From positions 1 to 7,587 of the forward strand of contig SKHS01000171.1 of assembly GCA_007116835.1 (NCBI GenBank): 7,587 nt of DNA. Reading direction: 5' to 3'. Source of the stretch: Halomonas sp. (lineage in GTDB: Bacteria > Pseudomonadota > Gammaproteobacteria > Pseudomonadales > Halomonadaceae). The notes under the pieces are model-generated. The model did no database searches. It had not been told where the DNA came from and worked only from the letters and a program-made list of their open reading frames with translations. This document shows positions 1 to 6,307 of this stretch, one piece after another. The translations under genes and the position numbers were made by a program. The number at the start of each line of letters is the position of its first letter. Within the stretch, counting starts at the first letter, position 1.

Positions 1-1051
1 CTAGCGATACTTTGGCGATATTGTCATCACCACGCAGTTCACCGCCACCCAGATCAGGAATGACCGTCTCTTCCAACAGCTTTTTGGTTGCTTTGTAATC
101 GCCCTTGGCAACGGTAAAGGTGAAGTCGGTGTAATCACCGGCAGGTGCCACGTTCTGTACAATCATATCGACTTCGATATTGGCGTCTGCAATCGGACCA
201 AGAATACGCGATGCCACACCCGGCACATCCGGCGTGTTCAACAGGGTCAATTTAGCTTCGTTTTTGGTAAATGCGATACCGGAGATTAGCGGTTCTTCCA
301 TAGAGTCCTCGTCTTGGTCTGCGTCTGCAACAATTAGGGTGCCGGGGCCATCTTCAAAGCTCGACAGCACGCGAAGGGGTACGTTGTACTTACCAGCAAA
401 CTCGACGGCGCGAATCTGTAGCACTTTGGAGCCTAGGCTGGCGAGTTCAAGCATTTCTTCCACGGTAATGCTTTCAAGGCGCTGCGCCTTAGAACACACG
501 CGGGGATCCGTGGTGTAGACACCATCAACATCTGTATAGATCTGACACTCATCGGCACCCAGCGCCGCGGCAAGCGCGACACCTGTCGTATCTGAACCAC
601 CACGTCCCAGCGTCGTAATATTGCCGTTTTCATCAACGCCCTGGAAGCCAGCCACAACAACCACTTTGCCTTCATCAAGGTCGGATTTCAGGTCATCGGT
701 TTCAATGCGTTGAATGCGCGCTTTGGTATAAGCGCTATCGGTATGAATACCGACCTGAGCACCGGTATGCGACGTGGCGGACACACCAATTTGCTGCAGC
801 GCCATCGCTAACAGTGAAATAGTCACCTGCTCACCGGTAGAGAGCAGCATATCCATTTCACGCGGTGCGGGTTCTTCATTTAAGGCGTTAGCCATATCGG
901 TCAGGCGGTTAGTTTCGCCGCTCATCGCCGAGACCACCACCACTACCTGGTGGCCTTGATCGCGAAAGCCTTTAACCTTTTCCGCCACGGCCTTGATACG
1001 GTCGACAGAGCCCACCGAGGTGCCGCCGAACTTCTGTACGTATAATGCCAT
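1..1051 (-). CDS. lysC: Aspartate kinase (aspartokinase), C-terminus cut by window edge
   Basis: Phosphorylates L-aspartate with ATP to 4-aspartyl phosphate, the first step to lysine, threonine, methionine and diaminopimelate; cytoplasmic. Translation from the ATG at 1051 gives 350 visible residues starting MALYVQKFGGTSVGS. The KFGGTS nucleotide/catalytic motif is at residues 7-12, STGEQ at 71-75, and TLGRGGSDTT at 147-156. A kinase domain (about 1-230) is followed by an acidic linker (about 240-253) and a first ACT domain (about 265-335). A second ACT domain begins at NIAKVSL (344-350) and runs off the window. Family members are about 410 residues, so roughly 60 are missing. A modest Shine-Dalgarno (AGGA) lies 11 nt before the ATG. 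The gene follows alaS, separated by a terminator, and no convincing promoter is visible. Control is probably allosteric, by lysine and/or threonine at the ACT domains. An internal start at codon 251 may yield a beta subunit. Confidence 0.97.
   Translation of the reverse strand, partial: MALYVQKFGGTSVGSVDRIKAVAEKVKGFRDQGHQVVVVVSAMSGETNRLTDMANALNEEPAPREMDMLLSTGEQVTISLLAMALQQIGVSATSHTGAQVGIHTDSAYTKARIQRIETDDLKSDLDEGKVVVVAGFQGVDENGNITTLGRGGSDTTGVALAAALGADECQIYTDVDGVYTTDPRVCSKAQRLESITVEEMLELASLGSKVLQIRAVEFAGKYNVPLRVLSSFEDGPGTLIVADADQDEDSMEEPLISGIAFTKNEAKLTLLNTPDVPGVASRILGPIADANIEVDMIVQNVAPAGDYTDFTFTVAKGDYKATKKLLEETVIPDLGGGELRGDDNIAKVSL
299..310 (-). promoter_or_regulatory. Possible internal translation start for aspartokinase beta subunit
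   Basis: Within lysC, codon 251 is an ATG (301-299). It is preceded on the coding strand by GAGGA (310-306) with 4 nt between. The protein from there begins MEEPLISGIAF, just ahead of the first ACT domain. In Corynebacterium glutamicum the lysC beta subunit starts at the equivalent Met-Glu-Glu position, giving an alpha2beta2 enzyme. The alignment of start, ribosome site and domain border is seen; use of the start is inference, because an acidic linker (Asp-Glu-Asp codons) can produce GAGGA by chance. Confidence 0.45.
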
Positions 1052-1111
1052 ATGCCGTTTTTTCCTATAGGTTCGGGAATGGAGGGTGAGTATTGTTATT
1101 ACTATTTAACA

Positions 1112-1146
1112 AAAGGCCGGTAACACAGATAGTGCCACCGGCCTTT
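1112..1146 (-). terminator. Intrinsic terminator after alaS
   Basis: An inverted repeat gives a 15-bp stem (1112-1126 with 1132-1146) and a 5-nt loop. On minus-strand RNA all 15 pairs form, two of them G-U. On plus-strand RNA those two positions become A-C mismatches, so the element is built for the minus strand. The stem is followed by TTTTGTT. It begins 5 nt beyond the alaS stop codon. It should end most alaS transcripts before lysC, although some read-through into lysC is possible. Confidence 0.85.
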
Positions 1147-1150
1147 GTAT

Positions 1151-3760
1151 TTAGCTAAGCGTATTTTTCAACCAAGCCGGTACGCTGCTTAACGCTGCCG
1201 GCAAGGCATCTGGCTGGCTTCCACCCGCTTGAGCCATATCGGGGCGGCCACCACCTTTACCGCCCACCTGAGAAGCCACATGATTGACTAATTCACCGGC
1301 TTTTACGCGACCGGTCAAATCTTGGGTTACCCCGGCAATCAAACTCACCTTACTCGCTGCGGCATCCGCCACGCCCAGCAAGATAACCCCAGAGCCTAAC
1401 TTGTTTTTCAACTGATCGAGTACGCCACGCAGATCTTTACCAGAAACGCCCTCAAGCTGGGTAACCAACACATTAACACCGTTAATTTCTTGAACCTGGC
1501 TAAGCATATCGCTGCCCGCCGCGCTTGCCAGCTTGGCTTTTAGTTGCTCAAGCTCTTTTTCCAGGGAACGGTTGCGCTCAACCAATGACTCAACTCTCGC
1601 TTCCACCTGCTCGGGTTTGGTTTTCAAACGCTCACCCAATCGCTGAACACGGGCTTCCTGCTCGCGGAAATAAGCCAGCGCGTTTTCTCCTGTAATCGCC
1701 TCAATGCGCCGCACGCCAGAAGCAATACCCACCTCGCTAATCACATGGCAACAGCCAATGTCACCGCTACGGTTCACGTGGGTACCACCACACAGCTCAA
1801 TAGAGAAGTCATCGGCCCCAATGGTCAACACCCGCACGTTATCGGCATATTTTGCCTCAAACAGTGCAGCCGCCCCCTTGGCTTTTGCATCTGCCAAGCT
1901 CATCTGCTCTGTTTTGGTCGGCGCATTGGCCAATATCTGCTCATTGACCAGCCGCTCCACTTCCGCTAACTGCTCTGCAGTCATCGGTTCAAAGTGGCTA
2001 AAGTCAAAGCGCAGACGCTCTGCATTTACCAGCGAGCCTTTCTGCTGAACATGATCCCCCAGCACCATTCGCAGCGCTTTGTGCAACAAGTGAGTCGCTG
2101 AGTGATTACGGATGGTCGCACCACGCAAACTGGCATCCACCTCGCCGCGTACGCTTGCACCTACGTTGAGCACACCGTCTACCATCAGGCCTTGGTGAAG
2201 ATGGTGGCCACTTTGCTTCTGCGTGTCGGTTACCTGGAAACGGCCGCCGTCAACGTATAGGTAACCGCTGTCACCCACTTGCCCACCCGACTCGCCGTAG
2301 AATGGCGTACGGTCCAGCACAACGGTGCCTTTCTGGCCAGCTTCCAACGCGGCTAAGGGGTTACCTTCACTATCTACAATAGCAGTGACCGTCGCTTGGT
2401 CAGCCAGGAGCTCGTAGCCCGTGAACTGGGTTTCGCCTTCCAGATCGATAGCCGCACTGTAGTCTGCACCAAACTGGCTGGCCGCCCGTGCCCGCGCACG
2501 CTGCGCTTCTAATTCACGCTGAAAACCTGCTTCATCCAGGGTAACTTCGCGCTCTCGGCAAACATCGGCGGTCAGGTCGAAGGGAAAACCGTAAGTATCG
2601 TAAAGTTTGAACACGGTTTCGCCAGGCAGCACGTCTCCCTGAAGCTCTTCAAGCGCTGCATTCAGTAGCCCCATACCGTGATCCAGCGTGCGCGCAAACT
2701 GCTCCTCTTCTTTAAGCAGCACGCGGGCAATTTGCTCGCTGGCCTCGCGCAATTCAGGGTAGGCGTCGCCCATTTCAGCATCCAAGGCCGCAACCAGCTT
2801 ATGGAAAAACGGCTCGGAAGCGCCAAGTTTATGCCCATGGCGAATCGCCCGACGAATAATGCGGCGTAGCACATAACCGCGCCCTTCATTAGAAGGCAGC
2901 ACGCCGTCTGCAATCAAAAAGGCGCAAGAACGAATATGGTCTGCAATCACACGTAGCGACGGCGTTGTAGTATCCCCGTGCCCCGTGGCCTCGGCGGCGG
3001 CTTTTAGCAGGTTCTGGAACAGATCAATTTGGTAGTTGGAATGAACGCCCTGCATAACAGCAGCGACACGTTCCAAGCCCATACCGGTATCAATAGAGGG
3101 TTTAGGCAGCGGATTTAGCGTGCCAGAAGCATCGCGATCAAACTGCATAAAGACCAGGTTCCAGATCTCGATATAGCGGTCGCCGTCCTCTTCAGGGCTT
3201 CCCGGCGGGCCACCCCACACCTCTGGGCCGTGGTCGAAAAAGATCTCAGAGCTGGGGCCGCAAGGTCCGGTATCGCCCATTTGCCAGAAATTATCTTCAT
3301 CAAGCTTTGAGAAGCGCTGGGGGTCGATGCCGATGTCATCTTTCCAGATACGCTCTGCTTCGTCGTCGCTGATATGCACCGTTACCCACAGTTTCTCTTT
3401 GGGCAGGCCCAGCGTTTCGGTCAGAAATGTCCAGGCAAAGCGAATGGCCTCACGCTTGAAATAGTCGCCAAAGCTGAAGTTACCCAGCATTTCAAAAAAT
3501 GTATGGTGACGCGCGGTGTAGCCTACGTTGTCTAGATCGTTATGCTTGCCACCAGCACGCACACAGCGCTGGGCTGAAGTAGCGCGTACATAAGGGCGTG
3601 GGTCACGGCCAAGGAAAACGTCTTTGAAGGGCACCATGCCTGCATTGGTGAAGAGCAGCGTCGGGTCGTTACCCGGCACTAGAGAGCTGGTGGGCACCAC
3701 CGTGTGCCCCTGCTTTTCAAAAAACGATAAAAAGGCCTGTCTGATCTCTGCGCTTTTCAT
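1151..3760 (-). CDS. alaS: Alanyl-tRNA synthetase
   Basis: Class II synthetase that charges tRNA-Ala with alanine and clears mischarged Ser/Gly through its editing domain; cytoplasmic. The ATG at 3760 gives 869 residues starting MKSAEIRQAF, close to the E. coli length of 876. The catalytic domain is N-terminal: TNAGM at 38-42, FFEMLGNFSFGDYF (motif 2 region) at 88-101, and DTGMGLER (motif 3) at 224-231. The tRNA-recognition helical region includes NEGRGYVLRR (291-300). The editing domain carries the zinc ligands HSATH (His553, His557) and CGGTH (Cys657, His661). A heptad-like coiled coil (about 695-745) leads to the C-Ala domain with its glycine-rich GGKGGGRPDMAQAGG (833-847). The open frame extends 25 codons further to 3835, but that stretch lacks family similarity and covers the 5' leader, so 3760 is preferred despite a weak Shine-Dalgarno (GGA). 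All key residues are intact. Confidence 0.98.
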   Translation of the reverse strand: MKSAEIRQAFLSFFEKQGHTVVPTSSLVPGNDPTLLFTNAGMVPFKDVFLGRDPRPYVRATSAQRCVRAGGKHNDLDNVGYTARHHTFFEMLGNFSFGDYFKREAIRFAWTFLTETLGLPKEKLWVTVHISDDEAERIWKDDIGIDPQRFSKLDEDNFWQMGDTGPCGPSSEIFFDHGPEVWGGPPGSPEEDGDRYIEIWNLVFMQFDRDASGTLNPLPKPSIDTGMGLERVAAVMQGVHSNYQIDLFQNLLKAAAEATGHGDTTTPSLRVIADHIRSCAFLIADGVLPSNEGRGYVLRRIIRRAIRHGHKLGASEPFFHKLVAALDAEMGDAYPELREASEQIARVLLKEEEQFARTLDHGMGLLNAALEELQGDVLPGETVFKLYDTYGFPFDLTADVCREREVTLDEAGFQRELEAQRARARAASQFGADYSAAIDLEGETQFTGYELLADQATVTAIVDSEGNPLAALEAGQKGTVVLDRTPFYGESGGQVGDSGYLYVDGGRFQVTDTQKQSGHHLHQGLMVDGVLNVGASVRGEVDASLRGATIRNHSATHLLHKALRMVLGDHVQQKGSLVNAERLRFDFSHFEPMTAEQLAEVERLVNEQILANAPTKTEQMSLADAKAKGAAALFEAKYADNVRVLTIGADDFSIELCGGTHVNRSGDIGCCHVISEVGIASGVRRIEAITGENALAYFREQEARVQRLGERLKTKPEQVEARVESLVERNRSLEKELEQLKAKLASAAGSDMLSQVQEINGVNVLVTQLEGVSGKDLRGVLDQLKNKLGSGVILLGVADAAASKVSLIAGVTQDLTGRVKAGELVNHVASQVGGKGGGRPDMAQAGGSQPDALPAALSSVPAWLKNTLS

Positions 3761-3785
3761 AGGGTATCCGTGACAAGAAAGCATG

Positions 3786-3835
3786 ATGCCCCAGGGCGCT
3801 ATCGCCGCTACCCACTGGGGTCGCAAAAGGGGCAT
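3786..3835 (-). repeat. Inverted repeats in the alaS leader and start region
   Basis: A 7-bp inverted repeat (ATGCCCC at 3786-3792 and GGGGCAT at 3829-3835) overlaps the end of the -10 box and spans the predicted transcription start. Inside it, CCCCAG (3789-3794) pairs with CTGGGG (3815-3820), and GGCG (3795-3798) with CGCC (3803-3806). The last two helices stack with one 8-nt bulge. The outer and middle pairings share 3789-3792, so they exclude each other. E. coli AlaRS is known to repress its own gene by binding a palindrome around the start site; a similar operator, or an RNA switch, is inference here. Confidence 0.5.
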
Positions 3836-3861
3836 TATAACGCAGTTGTCAAACGACTAAA
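3834..3861 (-). promoter_or_regulatory. Probable alaS promoter
   Basis: On the minus strand a perfect -10 box TATAAT lies at 3839-3834. The best-spaced -35 is weak: TTTAGT at 3861-3856, 16-bp spacer. A perfect TTGACA (3852-3847) lies only 7 bp from the -10 box, too near to act as its -35. The predicted start near 3827 gives a leader of roughly 65-70 nt before the alaS ATG. The promoter lies in the gap after recX, so alaS can be expressed independently of recA-recX. Confidence 0.65.
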
Positions 3862-3897
3862 GCCGCAGTTAGTGGCAGAACGAAAACAAACGCTGCT

Positions 3898-3917
3898 AAA
3901 ACAGCCAGACCAGGCTG
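3898..3917 (-). terminator. Weak candidate terminator after recX
   Basis: On the minus strand CAGCC, a 6-nt loop and GGCTG form a 5-bp G+C-rich stem (3917-3902) followed directly by TTTT (3901-3898). It lies 24 nt past the recX stop and upstream of the alaS promoter, a sensible place to end the recA-recX transcript. The stem is short, so termination may be partial. Confidence 0.4.
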
Positions 3918-3941
3918 ATAGAAAGGGCTAACAGAAGTGCA

Positions 3942-4403
3942 TTACAAGCAGGATAGGGCGTAGCGTATCTGCTCAAAATCAAAACCACGGGCAGCAAGAA
4001 AGCGCTCACGCTTAGCCCGCTCTTTAGGCGTCTCGCCCGGTGTTGTAAAGCGCCGAGCCAACGTATCACGAGCAAGCTCAAACCAGTCGATGGCTTCGTG
4101 CTCTTCGACAGCAGCAAAGGCAGAGCGTAATGTTTCTTGATCCACGCCTCGCTGGCGCAGCTCGCCTTTAATACGGATGACACCCTGCCCACGTAGAATC
4201 CGTGAACGTATAAAGCTCTCGGCAAAACGTTCATCAGATTGCAACTGTTGTTCTATCAGAGTGTCCAGACAGTCCGCAATATCATCAGACTGAAAGGATT
4301 TTTGTTGCAGCTTACGCGCCAGCTCGGCGCGCGAATATTCGCGCCGAGCCAGCAGCTGGATAGCAACGTCGCGCGGCGTTAGCTCACCAGCGGAAGAAAA
4401 CAT
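3942..4403 (-). CDS. recX: Regulatory protein RecX
   Basis: Small cytoplasmic modulator that binds RecA filaments and usually inhibits RecA recombinase and co-protease activity. From the ATG at 4403 it is 153 residues (E. coli RecX is 166). It shows the family's helical repeats: LLARREYSRAELARKL at 17-32, SDERFAESFIRSR at 56-68, a GQGVIRIKGELRQRGV stretch at 72-87, and RFLAARGFDFEQIRYAL near the C-terminus (134-150). A GTG three codons upstream (4412) is an alternative start. The ATG is preferred because GAG triplets lie 4 and 8 nt before it, while nothing ribosome-site-like precedes the GTG. It lies 55 nt after recA with no clear terminator between, so it is probably co-transcribed with recA and SOS-induced. 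Identity is firm; the start is uncertain by 9 nt. Confidence 0.95.
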   Translation of the reverse strand: MFSSAGELTPRDVAIQLLARREYSRAELARKLQQKSFQSDDIADCLDTLIEQQLQSDERFAESFIRSRILRGQGVIRIKGELRQRGVDQETLRSAFAAVEEHEAIDWFELARDTLARRFTTPGETPKERAKRERFLAARGFDFEQIRYALSCL

Positions 4404-4444
4404 AGCGCTCACTCAAGCGTTGAAAGATCAGCACTCTGCGGTTA

Positions 4445-4470
4445 CCTATAGCAGGCCCCTATAGCAAGTC
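4445..4470 (-). repeat. 13-bp tandem duplication at the recA stop codon
   Basis: Two adjacent 13-bp units (4445-4457 and 4458-4470) match at 11 of 13 positions and share the nine bases CCTATAGCA. One copy contains the recA stop codon (TAG at 4461-4459). Because CTATAG is its own complement, the copies could also form a 6-bp stem with a 7-nt loop, but no T-tract follows. This is all that the short recA-recX gap offers in place of a terminator. Confidence 0.5.
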
Positions 4471-5523
4471 GTCATCACTATCAGCGGCAACGTCTGCCGC
4501 AGGCGCGGGCTCTTCTTTTTTAGGGTCAGGCTTCGCCAATAGCTGTTCGCGAATCTGGGTTTCAATCTCAAGCATAATCTCAGGATGCTCTTCCAGATAC
4601 AGCGCTGAGTTTGCCTTACCCTGGCCGATTTTCTTACCCTTATAGCTGTACCACGCGCCAGCTTTGTCGCCCAAGCTGCACTGCACGCCCAGGTCGATGA
4701 CCTCACCAGCATGGTAGATACCCTTACCGTAGAGAATTTGGAACTCAGCCTGGCGGAATGGCGGCGCCACCTTGTTTTTAACTACCTTCACACGGGTTTC
4801 GTTACCCGTGACTTCATCACCCGATTTTACGGAGCCGGTACGTCGAATATCCAGACGCACGCTGGCGTAGAATTTAAGCGCGTTACCGCCGGTCGTGGTT
4901 TCGGGCGAACCGAACATCACGCCAATCTTCATGCGAATCTGGTTGATAAACACCACTAAACAATTGGCGTTTTTGATATTACCGGTAATTTTGCGCAGCG
5001 CTTGAGACATCAAGCGCGCCTGCAGCCCAACGTGGGAATCGCCCATTTCGCCTTCGATTTCAGCACGCGGGGTGAGGGCTGCCACAGAGTCAATCACAAT
5101 CACGTCAACACCGCCGGAACGTACCAACATATCGGTAATTTCCAACGCCTGCTCACCGGTATCAGGCTGTGACACCAGTAGGTCGTCTAGATTCACCCCT
5201 AGTTTTTCGGCGTAGCTTGGGTCAAGGGCATGCTCAGCATCGACAAATGCACACACTTTGCCCTGTTTTTGCGCTTGGGCAATAACGGAGAGCGTCAGCG
5301 TTGTTTTACCTGATGACTCTGGACCAAAAATTTCGCATACGCGTCCGTACGGCAGACCACCAATGCCTAGCGCAATATCAAGCCCCAATGAACCAGTGGA
5401 GACTGACGGCATAACCACACGCGGTGCGTCGCCAAGGCGCATCACGGTTCCTTTACCAAACTGACGATCAATCTGGCTGAGTGCGGCGTTTAGCGCTTTT
5501 GTGCGGTTGTCATCCTGAGCCAT
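4459..5523 (-). CDS. recA: Recombinase RecA
   Basis: ATP-dependent DNA strand-exchange protein; its filaments also trigger LexA self-cleavage in the SOS response. The ATG at 5523 gives 354 residues (E. coli 353) starting MAQDDNRTKAL. Visible elements are Walker A GPESSGKT (67-74), catalytic Glu97 in FVDAEHALDP, Walker B VIVID (141-145), the DNA-binding loop L1 region EGEMGDSHVG (157-166), and the L2 region from NQIRMKIG through GSPETTTGGN (194-214). The tail is the usual acidic one, ending DSDDDLL. GAGG with 9 nt spacing precedes the start. The frame continues 16 codons further to 5571, but that part overlaps the promoter and LexA box and is not family-like. All key residues are intact. pncC lies upstream and recX downstream. 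Confidence 0.99.
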   Translation of the reverse strand: MAQDDNRTKALNAALSQIDRQFGKGTVMRLGDAPRVVMPSVSTGSLGLDIALGIGGLPYGRVCEIFGPESSGKTTLTLSVIAQAQKQGKVCAFVDAEHALDPSYAEKLGVNLDDLLVSQPDTGEQALEITDMLVRSGGVDVIVIDSVAALTPRAEIEGEMGDSHVGLQARLMSQALRKITGNIKNANCLVVFINQIRMKIGVMFGSPETTTGGNALKFYASVRLDIRRTGSVKSGDEVTGNETRVKVVKNKVAPPFRQAEFQILYGKGIYHAGEVIDLGVQCSLGDKAGAWYSYKGKKIGQGKANSALYLEEHPEIMLEIETQIREQLLAKPDPKKEEPAPAADVAADSDDDLL

Positions 5524-5543
5524 GCAGAAATTCCTCGTAACAA

Positions 5544-5571
5544 ACTGTATAATTAGCCAGTAGTATGCCAA
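5544..5571 (-). promoter_or_regulatory. Probable recA promoter
   Basis: On the minus strand TTGGCA (5571-5566, five of six matches to the -35 consensus) and TACAGT (5549-5544, four of six to -10) are 16 bp apart. The LexA box fills the spacer and overlaps the -10, the same arrangement as in E. coli recA. The boxes are moderate; other pairings in this A+T-rich stretch are possible. Confidence 0.5.
5545..5560 (-). promoter_or_regulatory. LexA (SOS) box of recA
   Basis: CTGGCTAATTATACAG on the minus strand fits the gammaproteobacterial LexA operator CTG-N10-CAG. One half-site is near consensus (TATACAG) and the other is weaker (CTGGCTA). It ends 21 nt before the recA ATG and overlaps the proposed promoter, so bound LexA would block transcription until DNA damage. 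Confidence 0.88.
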
Positions 5572-5612
5572 AGATTAGCGACTAAACAAATCCTCAGCTG
5601 CATATTTAACGA

Positions 5613-6146
5613 TTATTTATCTTCACTGCCTTTTGTCTGCGCCATCAAGTGCGCCACCAGACCGGCCAACGCTTCGCGCACCGCCTGCTCACGCACCGCC
5701 TGGCGATCACCATGGAAGTAAAAACACGCTGCCTGCTGACGTTCGGCATTGCCCCACGAAAGCCATACCGTGCCTACCGGCTTCTCCTGACTACCGCCAT
5801 CAGGGCCTGCCACCCCGCTCACCGCGACGGCTAGGCTCGCGCCACTTTCTAGGCAAGCGCCTTTAACCATCGCATTCACTACCTGCTCGCTGACCGCACC
5901 GTGCGCTTCAAGCACGGCATCAGGCACCTTCAGCATTCGCGTTTTAGCCGCATTGGAGTAGGTAACATAGCCTGCCGTAAAATACGCTGAGCTGCCCGCC
6001 ACCGAGGTGATTGCACTGGCAATACCACCGCCTGTACAGGATTCAGCAGTGGTCACTTCCACTCCATGCTGGTGGCAAAGTCGTCCCAATCGCTGAGCAA
6101 GTAGGGATAGATCTAGGTTCTTTAGGCTTGAAACGCTAGGCGCCAT
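5613..6146 (-). CDS. pncC: NMN amidohydrolase (CinA C-terminal family)
   Basis: Nicotinamide-nucleotide amidase that converts NMN to nicotinic acid mononucleotide, recycling NMN (for instance from DNA ligase) into NAD; cytoplasmic. It is 177 residues, a stand-alone CinA C-terminal domain (E. coli PncC is about 165), without the N-terminal domain of full-length CinA. Family motifs are TTAESCTGGGIA (32-43, with Ser36 the expected nucleophile), GYVTYSNAAK (59-68), VSGVAGPDGGS and EKPVGTVW (109-128), and GDRQAVREQAV (146-156). AAGGAG lies 6 nt before the ATG at 6146, a strong ribosome site that settles the start. It lies upstream of recA with an 89-nt gap and no obvious terminator, so some read-through into recA is possible. 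It diverges from mutS. Many annotations call it cinA or competence/damage-inducible protein. Confidence 0.95.
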   Translation of the reverse strand: MAPSVSSLKNLDLSLLAQRLGRLCHQHGVEVTTAESCTGGGIASAITSVAGSSAYFTAGYVTYSNAAKTRMLKVPDAVLEAHGAVSEQVVNAMVKGACLESGASLAVAVSGVAGPDGGSQEKPVGTVWLSWGNAERQQAACFYFHGDRQAVREQAVREALAGLVAHLMAQTKGSEDK

Positions 6147-6200
6147 AGTGACTCCTTCATGTGAGACCTTAGTTCAGCGTAGAATACAGCGTTTAACTTT

Positions 6201-6252
6201 CTCAAAGAAATTGCTCAAAGAAACTGCTCAAAGAAACTGCTCAAAGACCTTG
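6201..6252. repeat. Four tandem copies of a 13-bp repeat between pncC and mutS
   Basis: Units start at 6201, 6214, 6227 and 6240. Copies 2 and 3 are identical (CTCAAAGAAACTG); copy 1 differs at one base and copy 4 at three, within its last six. The array lies in the 161-bp divergent gap and ends 55 nt before mutS. The rest of the gap holds only weak promoter-like boxes; the best for mutS is TAGAAT at 6180-6185 without a good -35. If that is the promoter, the array is in the mutS leader. Confidence 0.9.
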
Positions 6253-6307
6253 CCAACGAACTTGCCGTAAGCCGAGACCGCTTGCGCCACGCTCAACCAG
6301 GACGCTC

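Noticed and set aside
180..959. Open frames of 60-110 codons antisense to or in other frames of lysC
   Set aside because: They overlap a clear, intact lysC frame and their translations show no family features; they are shadows of its codon use.
1064..1071. CCTATAGG palindrome before lysC, resembling the CCTATAG copies at 4445 and 4458
   Set aside because: Eight bases is too short, and the sites too dissimilar in context, to claim a shared regulator; the lysC copy partly forms its Shine-Dalgarno.
1704..3339. Several open frames inside alaS on both strands
   Set aside because: All overlap the intact alaS coding frame and have no recognisable domains or ribosome sites worth noting.
3761..3835. 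25-codon N-terminal extension of AlaRS
   Set aside because: The extension covers the predicted leader and start site, is not family-like, and the canonical MKSAEIRQAF start is at 3760.
3896..4234. 112-codon open frame overlapping recX
   Set aside because: It runs through recX in another frame; RecX family motifs identify the true frame.
5524..5571. 16-codon N-terminal extension of RecA
   Set aside because: It would translate through the LexA box and promoter; the family start and a good ribosome site are at 5523.
6156..6185. mutS promoter with -10 TAGAAT and -35 TTCATG
   Set aside because: The -10 is acceptable, but the -35 matches only three of six bases at an 18-bp spacer; not strong enough to list as a feature.
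6201..6252. CRISPR-like array
   Set aside because: Units are directly adjacent with no spacers and are only 13 bp long; this is a simple tandem repeat.
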